Shown one piece after another: positions 1-7,514 of a stretch of 49,035 bases of DNA. The stretch is from assembly GCA_963825415.1 (NCBI GenBank), contig CAWGTD010000008.1, positions 1 to 49,035 of the forward strand, in the 5' to 3' direction. Within the stretch, counting starts at the first letter, position 1. Each line of letters starts with the position of its first letter. The DNA is from BP-464 sp963825415 (GTDB lineage Bacteria; Actinomycetota; Thermoleophilia; Solirubrobacterales; Solirubrobacteraceae). The position numbers were made by a program, and so were the translations under genes. The notes beneath the pieces were generated by a model, which had not been told where the DNA came from, did no database searches, and saw only the letters and a program-made list of their open reading frames with translations.

Positions 1-715
1 TCCGCCGATCCCGCCGGAGGAGTTCGACCAGCATCTCGACCTGCGCCGGCGGCCGAGAAGGAGTCGATCGGCCTGTTCATCAGCGCCCACCCGGCCCAGT
101 AAAGGCGCGAGGCGCTGGCCAAGGCGGTCGACGTCCCGCTCGCCGAGCTGGCCGCGCGCAAGGACGGCGAGTGGGTCACGGTCGGCGGCATCATCACCGC
201 CTGCAAGAAGATCCGGACCAAGATGGGCGATCCGATGATGTTCGCCACGCTCGACGACCTCGGAGGCAGCGTCGAGATCCTCGCCTTCGCGAAGGTCATC
301 GCCGAGTACGAGGGCGCGCTCGGCGTCGACGAGGTCGTGCTCGTGCGCGGCAAGGTCGACCACAATAAGGACGGGGAGTGGAGCTGCCTGGTGCCCCGAA
401 GCCGGTGGAGCCGTCAAGCGCGGCCACCGCCCGCCCAGGTTTGATCCGCGCGTGCACGCGCGGGCCGGCCGCCGCGCGTCCGGCCTGCATACCGACGCCA
501 AAGACGCTCGACGCCGGCCAGCCGCCCGCCACCGTCATCGACGAGCTCAAGCAGGTCTTCGAGAACTAGCCGGGGGAGAGCGAGGTCGTGCTCGCGATCA
601 CCACCACCGGCGGTGCACGAACGCTGCGCCTCGGCCCCGAGTACCGCGTCTCGGCTATGCCCTCGCTGCGCACCGAGCTGGCCAACATCCTCGGCCCCTC
701 GGCGCTGGGTACCCA
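1..715 (+). pseudogene. dnaE: Decayed 3' end of DNA polymerase III alpha subunit (dnaE)
   Basis: Translated pieces spread over three frames line up with the C-terminal part of replicative DNA polymerase III alpha. Frame 2 reads PPIPPEEFDQ, frame 1 reads EKESIGLFISAHP and then the OB-fold segment (KKIRTKMGDPMMFATLDD, EILAFAKVIAEYEGALGVDE), and frame 3 reads VIDELKQVFEN, PGESEVVLAITTTGG and the terminal LRTELANILGPSAL. The frame is broken near 45-55 and near 385-395. There are in-frame stops at 100-102 (TAA, after the HPAQ codons) and at 567-569 (TAG where the family has Tyr before PGE). The rest of the gene would lie upstream of the window. With two stops and two frameshifts in 700 bases it cannot encode a working subunit, so another dnaE must exist if the sequence is right. 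The homology call is firm; pseudogene versus bad sequence is open. Confidence 0.82.
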
Positions 716-2231
716 GGCCGGTCGAAGGGGCCAGGCGGCGACCGCACCGCGAGCCGGGCCGGCTCGGCGAGGCCGCGCAGCCGACTTCCTCGGCGGCGCG
801 CCACCGCCGCGCCCGCTCCGGGTCGCGCGCTGGACGATCGCCGGCGGCGAGGATCAGGCCTTCGGCGCGTGTCTTGGCGAGCTCGGTCAGCCGCGCCGCC
901 TCGTTGACCGGCTCGCCGATCACCGTGTACTCGTAACGCTGCGCCGCGCCGACGTTGCCGGCGACGACCGGGCCGGCCGACAGGCCGATGCCGGCCTCCA
1001 GCTCGGGCACCTCGGAGGCGAGGCGTTCGTACAGCGCGTAGCCGGCGGCGAGCGCGCAGCCGGCCGGATCCTCCTGGGCGAGCGGCGCGCCGAAGATGCA
1101 CAGCGCGGCGTCGCCCTCGAACTTGTTCACCCAGCCGCCGTACTCGGCGACGGTCTCGACGACGACGCCGAAGAAGCGGTTGAGCAGCTCGACGACGTCC
1201 GTCGGGGAGCGGGTCGACACCAGCTTCGTCGATCCGGTGATGTCGATGAACAGGACCGCGGCCTCCCGCACCTCGCCGCCGAGGCGGACGCCGCCCTCCA
1301 GCGCCTGGCGCGCGACGTCCTCACCGACATGGCGGCCGAAGAGGTCCTGGAGCCGCTCGCGTTCATGAAGCCCGGCCACCATCTGGTTGAAGCCCGCCTG
1401 GAGCAGGCCGACCTCGCTGCTGTCGTCGACCGCCACCTCGACGGACGTGTCGCCGCCGCGGACGCGCTCGAGCGCCTCGCGCAGCGAGGCCAGGGGCTCG
1501 GAGATCGAGCGGGCCACGAGGTGGAGCGAGACCATGCCGACGCCCAGCCCGATCGCGCCGAGGAAGCCGACCGTCACCGCGAGGCGCTCGACGCTGAACC
1601 GCGAGCTGCCGATCACCTGGCCGCAGACGAGCAGGATGCCGAGCATCGGCGCGCCGGTGCCCAGCGACCAGGCGAGCAGCAGGCGCGCGCGGACTCCCGG
1701 CAGCGGCTCGGTCGATGGCTCGCCGGCCAGCACACGCTGCGTTACCGGTCGCATGAGCTGCTCGGAGAGCAGGTAGGCCACGGTGGTCGTCATCAGGCCG
1801 GCGAGCAGCACGGTGACGGCAACCGTCCATCCCGCCCGGCCCGAGTACGTGAAGTTGATGGCCGAGAACAGGACGATGCCCCCGCCCCAGAGCACCGCGT
1901 GGACGCCCGTGAGGCGTGTCGGCAGGCGGAGGGCGATGCTGCGCTCTCGCGCGGCGATCGGGCCGTCGGCCTGCAACGACTCCGTGAGCTCGGCGACCTG
2001 CCGCACGCCCCACCACCAGCCGGCCACCACCGCGATCGGGAGGTAGGCCGCGAACACGATGTCGTTGACCCAGGCGGGGGCATAGCCGACCCTGGTCGGC
2101 AGGACGTAGGTGAGAAAGACCCAGACGACCACACCGCCGGTCACGTTCGCGCAGGTCAGGGCGACGCTGATCCGGCGCCTCGTTGCCTTGGCGAGCGCCG
2201 CGCCCGTCTCCGACTCGTCGGCTTCCCTCAC
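414..2231 (-). CDS. Membrane class III adenylate cyclase with HAMP domain
   Basis: This is probably an ATP-to-cAMP signalling enzyme of the mycobacterial Rv1318c/Rv3645 type. The N-terminal about 235 residues hold some six membrane segments, a HAMP linker covers about 238-290 (RSISEPLASL), and a class III catalytic domain follows. The metal Asp residues are in FIDITGSTKL (about 328) and NKFEGDAAL (about 369). The Lys of NKFEGD and the Thr of YTVIGEPVN form the adenine-selecting pair. I chose the GTG at 2231 because it overlaps the TGA of the upstream P450 gene as GTGA, indicating translational coupling. Near position 790 a one-base deletion relative to the family moves the expected tail (RLRGLAEPARLAV) into another frame that stops at 655. 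As written, the frame runs on to 414 through about 125 residues of low-complexity sequence antisense to the dnaE remnant, which are unlikely to be native. The catalytic core is complete. Confidence 0.82.
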   Translation of the reverse strand: MREADESETGAALAKATRRRISVALTCANVTGGVVVWVFLTYVLPTRVGYAPAWVNDIVFAAYLPIAVVAGWWWGVRQVAELTESLQADGPIAARERSIALRLPTRLTGVHAVLWGGGIVLFSAINFTYSGRAGWTVAVTVLLAGLMTTTVAYLLSEQLMRPVTQRVLAGEPSTEPLPGVRARLLLAWSLGTGAPMLGILLVCGQVIGSSRFSVERLAVTVGFLGAIGLGVGMVSLHLVARSISEPLASLREALERVRGGDTSVEVAVDDSSEVGLLQAGFNQMVAGLHERERLQDLFGRHVGEDVARQALEGGVRLGGEVREAAVLFIDITGSTKLVSTRSPTDVVELLNRFFGVVVETVAEYGGWVNKFEGDAALCIFGAPLAQEDPAGCALAAGYALYERLASEVPELEAGIGLSAGPVVAGNVGAAQRYEYTVIGEPVNEAARLTELAKTRAEGLILAAGDRPARDPERARRWRAAEEVGCAASPSRPGSRCGRRLAPSTGLGTQRRGAEDVGQLGAQRGHSRDAVLGAEAQRSCTAGGGDREHDLALPRLVLEDLLELVDDGGGRLAGVERLWRRYAGRTRGGRPARARADQTWAGGGRA

Positions 2232-3535
2232 ACTGGGCGCACTGTAAGCCGTGCGCCGCGCAGCGGTACGAGCGTGATGTGCTGCGGCAGCGACCATTCG
2301 CCGCGGGCGCTCGGTGCGGTCAGCGTGACCCGCGTGAGCACGTGCTGCAAGACGATCCGCATCTCCAGCGAGGCGAAGGCCGCCCCGAGGCAGCGCCGCC
2401 GCCCGCCGCCGAAGGGCAGCCACGCGAGGCTCGGCGGCTGCTCGTCGCCCAGCCAGCGCTCGGGGCGGAACACGTCGGCGTCGGGATACGCGTCGCCCCA
2501 GTGGACCAGGGCGATCTGAGGCATGACCGTGACGCCGGCCGGCAGGTCGTAGCCGCCGAGGGTGATCGGCTTGGCCACGACGCGCGCGACGTCGGGGATG
2601 ACGGGCCGGACCCGCAGCGTCTCCTTGATGACGGCGTCGAGGTAGTCGTCGTCGCCCTCGCGCGCGGCGCGACGGGCCTCGGCCATGACCTCGGGGTGGC
2701 GCGCCAGGCGCTCGAACGCCCAGGCCAGCCCGGTCGCGGTCGTCTCGTGGCCGGCGAGCAGCATGGTCAGCAGCTGATCGCGCAGCTCGCCATCGTCCAT
2801 CTGCGTGCCGTCGTCGTGGTGGGCGCCGATCAATAGGGAGAGGACGTCGGTGCGCTCGGCGAGGTTGGGTGCCTGGCGGCGCAGGGCGATCTCCTCCAGC
2901 AGCAGTGCCTCGGCCTCGGCCTGCCACTGGAGCTGGCGCTTCCAGGGCCCGAAGGCGCCGAGCTTGGGCCAGACCCACATCAGCAGGACGCCGGGGGCGA
3001 ACTCGACGATGCGGCGCAGCGCCACCCGGAAGCGGGCCAGGCGCTCGGGATCCTCGATGCCGATGACCGCGCGCATGATCACCTCGAGCGTGATCGCCTG
3101 CATGTGCCTGTGCAGGCGGACCGGCTTCCCCTCCGGCAGGCGGGCTATTTCTTCATCGGCGATCTCGCCCACCACGGAGGCGTAGCGCTTCACGCTCTCG
3201 CCGTGGAAGTGCGGCAGCATCAGCCGGCGGCGGCGCAGGTGCTCGTCGCCGTCGGCCAGCAGCACCGAGCGGTGCCCGAGGACAGGGCCGAGGATCGCGT
3301 TGGCCTCTCCGGCGCGCAGCACGTCGGGGTCGGCGGCGAACGCCGCCTTGAGGTCGGCGGGGTCGGTGATGTGGATCGCGGCCTGCGCTGGGTAGCTGCG
3401 CACGGTGAACGTCGGGCCGTAACGACGGCGGCACCAGCGCAGGAACGGGCCTGTGAATTGCCAGACGAGCAGCGTCTGGAGGGCGTAGGGGAGTCGAGGT
3501 CCCGGAGGAAGGGCGGCAGCCATCGGCGAGATCAT
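2228..3535 (-). CDS. Cytochrome P450
   Basis: A full-length heme-thiolate monooxygenase of 435 residues. The oxygen-activating I-helix motif AGHETT lies near residue 260, the K-helix ETLR near 305, and the heme loop FGGGRRRCLG near 373-382 with the axial Cys near 380. The N-terminus is PPGPRLP-like with no clear membrane anchor, so the enzyme is probably soluble and needs a ferredoxin or reductase partner not encoded here. The substrate cannot be told from sequence. ATG at 3535 is used; ATG at 3523 is an alternative. The gene is divergent from the TetR gene at 3584 across a palindromic operator, and its stop overlaps the start of the downstream cyclase, so P450 and cyclase probably form one operon controlled by the TetR protein. 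Confidence 0.93.
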   Translation of the reverse strand: MISPMAAALPPGPRLPYALQTLLVWQFTGPFLRWCRRRYGPTFTVRSYPAQAAIHITDPADLKAAFAADPDVLRAGEANAILGPVLGHRSVLLADGDEHLRRRRLMLPHFHGESVKRYASVVGEIADEEIARLPEGKPVRLHRHMQAITLEVIMRAVIGIEDPERLARFRVALRRIVEFAPGVLLMWVWPKLGAFGPWKRQLQWQAEAEALLLEEIALRRQAPNLAERTDVLSLLIGAHHDDGTQMDDGELRDQLLTMLLAGHETTATGLAWAFERLARHPEVMAEARRAAREGDDDYLDAVIKETLRVRPVIPDVARVVAKPITLGGYDLPAGVTVMPQIALVHWGDAYPDADVFRPERWLGDEQPPSLAWLPFGGGRRRCLGAAFASLEMRIVLQHVLTRVTLTAPSARGEWSLPQHITLVPLRGARLTVRPV

Positions 3536-3541
3536 ACATAT

Positions 3542-3574
3542 GTCCTATACAAACGTGTAGGACGAACGTTCTAC
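3542..3574. promoter_or_regulatory. Candidate TetR operator between P450 and tetR
   Basis: Two overlapping inverted repeats fill the 48-base divergent gap. GTCCTA at 3542-3547 pairs with TAGGAC at 3558-3563. The 18-base GTAGGACGAACGTTCTAC at 3557-3574 is a near palindrome with 7 of 9 matching pairs. The second one overlaps the TACACT promoter hexamer of the tetR gene, the usual arrangement for autorepression. Assignment to the neighbouring TetR protein is inferred from position. Confidence 0.6.
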
Positions 3575-3577
3575 ACT
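3572..3577 (+). promoter_or_regulatory. -10 hexamer of a leaderless promoter (tetR)
   Basis: TACACT, ending exactly 6 nt before the ATG at 3584, with no Shine-Dalgarno sequence between. It fits a TAnnnT -10 element with transcription starting at or next to the start codon. It lies inside the candidate TetR operator. Confidence 0.55.
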
Positions 3578-3583
3578 TGCGGC

Positions 3584-4180
3584 ATGGGTCATCGCGAAGC
3601 ATTGCTGGAGGGCGCCAAGGAGTGTCTGCAAACCAAGGGTTACGGGCGCACGACCGCGCGCGACCTCGTGGCCGCCTCAGGCACCAACCTGTCCTCGATC
3701 GGCTACCACTTCGGCTCCAAGGAGGCGCTCCTCGCGGCGGCCTTCGACGACATCTTCGACGAATGGACCGAGCAGCAGGTGGCGGCCGGCGAGGCCGGCG
3801 CCGACGCGGGGCCGCTCGGGCAGATGACTGCCTCGTGGCGCGAGATGCTCGACTCGATCGGCAGCCGCGAGGCGCTTCTGCTCGCGTTCGTCGAGTCCAT
3901 CGGCCCGAGCATCCGCTCGCCCGAGCTGCGCACAAAGCTCGCCGACCACTTCGAGGCGTCGCGGACCCGCGTCGGGGCCATCGTCGCTCAGAGCCTCGGC
4001 GAGAACTCCGAGGCCGACCCGAAGGTCGTCGCGTCGTTTCTGATGGCGGTCGCCGACGGGTTCATGCTCCAGTACCTGGTCGACCCCGAGCGCACGCCTA
4101 CCGGCGAGCAGCTGATCACCGCGCTCGGCACAGCGCTCGTCGTGGCGATGGCTGCCGCCGACGCGCCGTCAGGCGTGTGA
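3584..4180 (+). CDS. TetR family transcriptional regulator
   Basis: A 198-residue DNA-binding regulator. The N-terminal helix-turn-helix is clear: GAKECLQTKGYGRTTARDL, then SSIGYHFGSKEALL as recognition helix and start of helix 4 (residues about 5-50). The rest is a helical ligand/dimer domain. The frame is open further upstream, but the ATG at 3584 starts right before the HTH and has a promoter-like TACACT 6 nt ahead, so the longer version is rejected. It is divergent from the P450-cyclase operon, which it probably represses together with itself. Its ligand is unknown, possibly a P450 substrate. The 3' end overlaps the convergent cyclase gene by 12 bases. Confidence 0.92.
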   Translation: MGHREALLEGAKECLQTKGYGRTTARDLVAASGTNLSSIGYHFGSKEALLAAAFDDIFDEWTEQQVAAGEAGADAGPLGQMTASWREMLDSIGSREALLLAFVESIGPSIRSPELRTKLADHFEASRTRVGAIVAQSLGENSEADPKVVASFLMAVADGFMLQYLVDPERTPTGEQLITALGTALVVAMAAADAPSGV

Positions 4181-4975
4181 GACGCTGCTGACGCGCAGCT
4201 CGCGCGGCGCGCCCTCGGCCTTCAGGCGCTTGGCCTTGCCGGTTGAGAAGCGCCCGCTGTCGAGCGCCTCGCACGTGGGCTCGGATACGAGCACCTCGCC
4301 TGCGCGGGCGCCGTCGGCGACCCGTGCCGCCACGTTGACGTCGACACCGAGATAGTCGCCGCCGATCTTGCGCGGCTTGCCGTGGTGCACGCCGGCGCGC
4401 ATGCGCGGCCGGTAGCCCGCGACCTCGACGATCTGGAGCGCCTCCTGGGCGTCCAGCGCCGCCGCCACCGCCTCGTCGGGGCTCAGGAACACCGCCATCA
4501 GCCCATCGCCCAGGCGCTTGACGATCCGCCCGCCGTGCTCGAAGACGGAGGCCTCGACGACGTCGCCCACGGCGCGCAGCAGCTCGACCGCCGGCTCGTC
4601 GCCGGCCTTCAGCGCCCAGGACGAGAACCCGACCAGGTCGGTGAAGAGGATCGTGACGTCCTGCTCGCCGCGACCGCGCCCGGCGGACTCCGACAGCGAT
4701 TGCCAGATCTGCAGCGCGCCGAGGCTCGCCTCGTGCAGCGCGCTCGGCCGGCGCGGCTCGAGGGCCGACACGCCGCGGGCCAGGATGTCGACGGGCGCCT
4801 TGCCGCCGGTCGAGAGCCGGTCGCCGAAGCGCTCGTCGCCGGGGATCCGCTGCCTCAGCCGCTCGACCGCGGAGAGAAGCTTGGGATTGGAGTCGAACCG
4901 TCTCGCCGCCTCGCGCAGGCCCGCGACAGGGGTGCGGGCGGCCTCGTCGCGTTCGCTCTGTCCGCCGTCGGCCAC
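4169..4975 (-). CDS. Soluble class III adenylate cyclase
   Basis: A 268-residue protein with no membrane segment. The first about 100 residues are helical and of unknown function. The C-terminal about 165 residues form a class III nucleotide cyclase domain, with metal-binding Asp residues in FTDLVGFS (about 110) and KRLGDGLMAVF and the base-contact segment GGDYLGVDVNVAARV. Lys in KRLGD and Asp in GGDYLG match the ATP-selecting pair, so cAMP is the likely product. The start is GTG at 4975, with TACGCT 6 nt upstream and no Shine-Dalgarno sequence. It converges on and overlaps the TetR gene. This is the second cyclase within 5 kb; the two are only distantly alike. Confidence 0.88.
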   Translation of the reverse strand: MADGGQSERDEAARTPVAGLREAARRFDSNPKLLSAVERLRQRIPGDERFGDRLSTGGKAPVDILARGVSALEPRRPSALHEASLGALQIWQSLSESAGRGRGEQDVTILFTDLVGFSSWALKAGDEPAVELLRAVGDVVEASVFEHGGRIVKRLGDGLMAVFLSPDEAVAAALDAQEALQIVEVAGYRPRMRAGVHHGKPRKIGGDYLGVDVNVAARVADGARAGEVLVSEPTCEALDSGRFSTGKAKRLKAEGAPRELRVSSVSHA

Positions 4976-4981
4976 GCCGTC

Positions 4982-4987
4982 AGCGTA
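4982..4987 (-). promoter_or_regulatory. -10 hexamer of a leaderless promoter (soluble cyclase)
   Basis: On the minus strand this reads TACGCT and ends 6 nt before the GTG start at 4975. No ribosome binding site lies between, consistent with a leaderless transcript. Confidence 0.5.
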
Positions 4988-5070
4988 GAACGTTGGCGAG
5001 GCCCTTTGGCCGCGCGTTAAATCGCAACCCGTCCGTTGCCTTTTTGGCGTGTAGGGACTACGTTCGCGAA

Positions 5071-5148
5071 GCGACCCCCCGCTCTACCGCTGGACCGGGG
5101 GTGGGGGGTCGCTCCTTCACTCTCGGACCGGGGAACGGGTCGCTCCTT
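5071..5148. repeat. 10-bp hairpin and tandem G-rich direct repeat in the spacer after nfo
   Basis: GCGACCCCCC at 5071-5080 pairs perfectly with GGGGGGTCGC at 5103-5112 around a 22-nt loop. A unit starting GGACCGGGG and ending GGGTCGCTCCTT occurs twice, at 5092-5117 and 5125-5148. The spacer (4976-5186) has no convincing gene. The hairpin lies downstream of the minus-strand nfo gene and may end its transcription, though no T tract is present. Another role is possible, such as a small RNA or structured repeat. Confidence 0.55.
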
Positions 5149-5186
5149 ATGAGTGCCGTACCCATTCGACATACCTGAAACTCGCC

Positions 5187-6047
5187 CTATTGGCGGGCTG
5201 TCAGACCTCGGTCACGCAGCGCGGCCATCGCCCGAATGTCCTCCGCCTCGACCTGCTTGCCGGCGATCCCGGGGCCCTCGAAGATTGCCGGAAGGCCCTC
5301 GAAGCGCGGTTCGGAGAGGAACACGGCACAACCCGCCTCGCCCAGTTCGCCGGCGCCCAACGCAGCGTGGCGATCGCGGTTCGACCCCAGCGCGGTGACC
5401 GAGTCGTTGACGTGCAAAGACCCCAGCCGGTCCAGCCCGACGATCTCGACGCACTCGTCGAGGACAGTGCTGAGGCTCTCCGGCGTGCGCACGTCGAACC
5501 CCGAGGCGTAGAGGTGGCAGGAGTCCAGGCAGAGGCCCAGGCGCGGGCCGCCGCCGGCGGCCTCCAACAGCGCCGCGAGCTCGTGGAAGGAGCGCCCGAG
5601 CGTGCCGCCGGTGCCGGCGGTGTTCTCCAAGAGCAGAGGGCAACGCTCGCTCTCGGCGAGTGCCTCCTTGATGACGGCCCCGGCGCGCGCGATCGCCTCC
5701 GCGACGTCGCCGGTCTTGGCCGAGCCCGCGTGGAGTACGACGCCGCGAGCGTCGAGCTGGTCGCCGGCGCGCAGCGCGTTGGTCAGCGCGGTGAGCGACT
5801 TCTCGGCGATCACGGGGTCGTCGGAGGCGCAGTTGATGAGGTAGACCGCGTGGATTACCAGCGCCTGCACCGGCGAGGCATCCAGCGCCTCGTGGTAGGC
5901 GGCGATCTCCTCGTCGCTGTAGTCGCGCGCCCGCCAGGCGCGCGGGCTCTGGTTGAAGATCTGGATCGCCTCGCAGCCGCGCTCGACGCCGCGCGCGACG
6001 GCGTTCGCCGGGCCGCCGGCGGGGGAGACGTGGGCGCCGATCAGCAC
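5187..6047 (-). CDS. nfo: Deoxyribonuclease IV (AP endonuclease)
   Basis: Endonuclease IV cleaves DNA 5' to abasic sites in base-excision repair, using a three-zinc centre in a TIM barrel. The 286 residues match the family's usual length. Family motifs in order: IGAHVSPAGG at the N-terminus, QIFNQSPRAW, VIHAVYLINCAS, VVLHAGS, LLLENTAGTGG, LCLDSCHLYASG, LHVNDS, GSNRDRHAALG and FEGPG. The His, Glu and Asp ligands in HAGS, LENTAG, DSCH, HVND and DRH are intact. The start is GTG at 6047. It is divergent from gltX with only 19 bases between, so the two promoters must overlap the coding starts. Confidence 0.95.
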   Translation of the reverse strand: MLIGAHVSPAGGPANAVARGVERGCEAIQIFNQSPRAWRARDYSDEEIAAYHEALDASPVQALVIHAVYLINCASDDPVIAEKSLTALTNALRAGDQLDARGVVLHAGSAKTGDVAEAIARAGAVIKEALAESERCPLLLENTAGTGGTLGRSFHELAALLEAAGGGPRLGLCLDSCHLYASGFDVRTPESLSTVLDECVEIVGLDRLGSLHVNDSVTALGSNRDRHAALGAGELGEAGCAVFLSEPRFEGLPAIFEGPGIAGKQVEAEDIRAMAALRDRGLTARQ

Positions 6048-6066
6048 GGCATAGAGTCATAGCGGC

Positions 6067-7398
6067 ATGAGGCTCCGCTTCGCGCCCAGCCCCACGGGCG
6101 CCCTGCACATCGGCGGCGCGCGCACCGCGCTCTACAACTGGCTGGCGGCTCGCCACGAGGGCGAGGGCGCCTCGCTGCTGCTGCGCATCGAGGACACCGA
6201 CCGCGAACGCTCCACGCCCGAGAACGTCCAGCAGATCCTCGACGCGCTCGCCTGGTTGGAGATCGACTTCGACGAGGGGCCGGTCTTCCAGACCCACAGC
6301 GCCCCGCGCCACGCCGAGGTCCTCCAGCAGCTGCTCGACGCCGGCCACGCCTACCGCTCGACCGCCACCGCCGAGGACGTCAAGGCCTTCAAGGAGGAGC
6401 ACGGGGCAGAGCGCGGCTTCCGCGGGACCGACGAGGGAGAGGGGGCGGTGCGCCTGCACGTCCCCGACGACGGCGAGACGATCGTGCGCGACGTTATCCG
6501 CGGCGAGACCTCGTTCGCTCATGTGCACCTCGACGACCCGGTGATCGCCCGGGCGGACGGCAGCCCGCTCTACAACTTCGCCGTCGCCATCGACGACATG
6601 GACTCTCAGATCACGCACGTCGTCCGCGGCGAGGACCACCTCTCCAACACGCCCAAGCAGCTGCTGGTGCTCAAGGCGCTCGGCGCCGAGGAGCCGCTCT
6701 ATGCCCACCTGCCGCTGTTGCACGGCCCGGACGGCAAGAAGCTGTCCAAGCGCCACGGGGCGGCGTCGGTGCAGGAGCTGCGGGAGGCGGGCTATCTGCC
6801 GGCCGCGGTCCGCAACTACCTCGCGTTGCTGGGCTGGGGCAGCGACGACGACGAGACGCTGCTGTCGACCGAGGAGCTGGTCGAGCGCTTCAGCCTCGAC
6901 CGGGTCTCCCGGAATCCGGCGCGTTTCGACGAGCAGAAGCTGCGCTGGATGAACGGCCGCTACCTGCGCGAGCTGTCGATCGACGAGCTCACCGCGCAGC
7001 TCGAGGCCTTCACGGGGCGCTTCGACCTGCGCCCCGCGGTCGAGATCTCAAGCGAGAAGATGCAGACGCTGGCGGACTTCTGGCCGCTGGCTGGCTTCAT
7101 CTACGACGGGCCGGCCGACGACCCCGCCGCGCGGGAGAAGTGGCTGGATGTAGACGGAATGGGCGCCCTGGCGGATGCCCGGGCGGCCCTGGCGGAGCTC
7201 GACCCGTTCGGCGTCCCGGAAATAGAGGAGGCGCTCCGCAAGGTGGTCGAACGACGTAATTCGAAGCCCAAGGACGTCTTCCAGCCGGTACGGGTCGCTT
7301 TGGCCGGAACCCCCGTATCTCCAGGGATCTTCGAGACCCTTGCGGTCCTCGGGCGCGATGAATCCCTGAGGCGGCTCGATGCCGTCCTACAGAACTGA
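6067..7398 (+). CDS. gltX: Glutamyl-tRNA synthetase
   Basis: A class I aminoacyl-tRNA synthetase that charges tRNA-Glu. In bacteria lacking glutaminyl-tRNA synthetase it also mischarges tRNA-Gln for later amidation by GatCAB. The HIGH-type signature is in RFAPSPTGALHIGGARTA (residues 4-21) and the KMSKS-type loop is KLSKRHG (about 225). The 443 residues are slightly shorter than typical (460-490), with a compact anticodon-binding C-terminal part. ATG 6067 begins directly at MRLRFAPSPTG; a TAGAGT hexamer lies 9 nt upstream and there is no clear ribosome binding site. It matters for the gatCAB genes at 39-41 kb, because GltX plus GatCAB is the expected route to Gln-tRNA. Confidence 0.96.
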   Translation: MRLRFAPSPTGALHIGGARTALYNWLAARHEGEGASLLLRIEDTDRERSTPENVQQILDALAWLEIDFDEGPVFQTHSAPRHAEVLQQLLDAGHAYRSTATAEDVKAFKEEHGAERGFRGTDEGEGAVRLHVPDDGETIVRDVIRGETSFAHVHLDDPVIARADGSPLYNFAVAIDDMDSQITHVVRGEDHLSNTPKQLLVLKALGAEEPLYAHLPLLHGPDGKKLSKRHGAASVQELREAGYLPAAVRNYLALLGWGSDDDETLLSTEELVERFSLDRVSRNPARFDEQKLRWMNGRYLRELSIDELTAQLEAFTGRFDLRPAVEISSEKMQTLADFWPLAGFIYDGPADDPAAREKWLDVDGMGALADARAALAELDPFGVPEIEEALRKVVERRNSKPKDVFQPVRVALAGTPVSPGIFETLAVLGRDESLRRLDAVLQN

Positions 7399-7514
7399 CT
7401 CAATCATCCGTCCATACCTGCCGATAACCCGGGCGAGCCCTTCGTCCGGCACGTCCCGCGTCGGCTGTGGGCTCCTCCGAACCAGAACCACCCGGTCATC
7501 CCACGAAGGATGCA

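Noticed and set aside
2232..2978. N-terminal extension of the membrane cyclase
   Set aside because: It would lie wholly inside the P450 gene on the same strand in another frame; GTG 2231 overlaps the P450 stop and starts just before the first membrane helix.
3104..3583. N-terminal extension of the TetR protein
   Set aside because: The upstream frame is antisense to the P450 gene; the HTH starts directly after ATG 3584 with a promoter hexamer before it.
5071..5112. tRNA-like look of the spacer (GCTCTACCGCTGGACC is reminiscent of a reversed D-arm)
   Set aside because: No acceptor stem, anticodon arm or T-arm can be formed; a simple hairpin explains it.
4993..5178. 61-codon plus-strand frame in the spacer
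   Set aside because: It covers the hairpin and repeat, lacks a start signal and any family resemblance.
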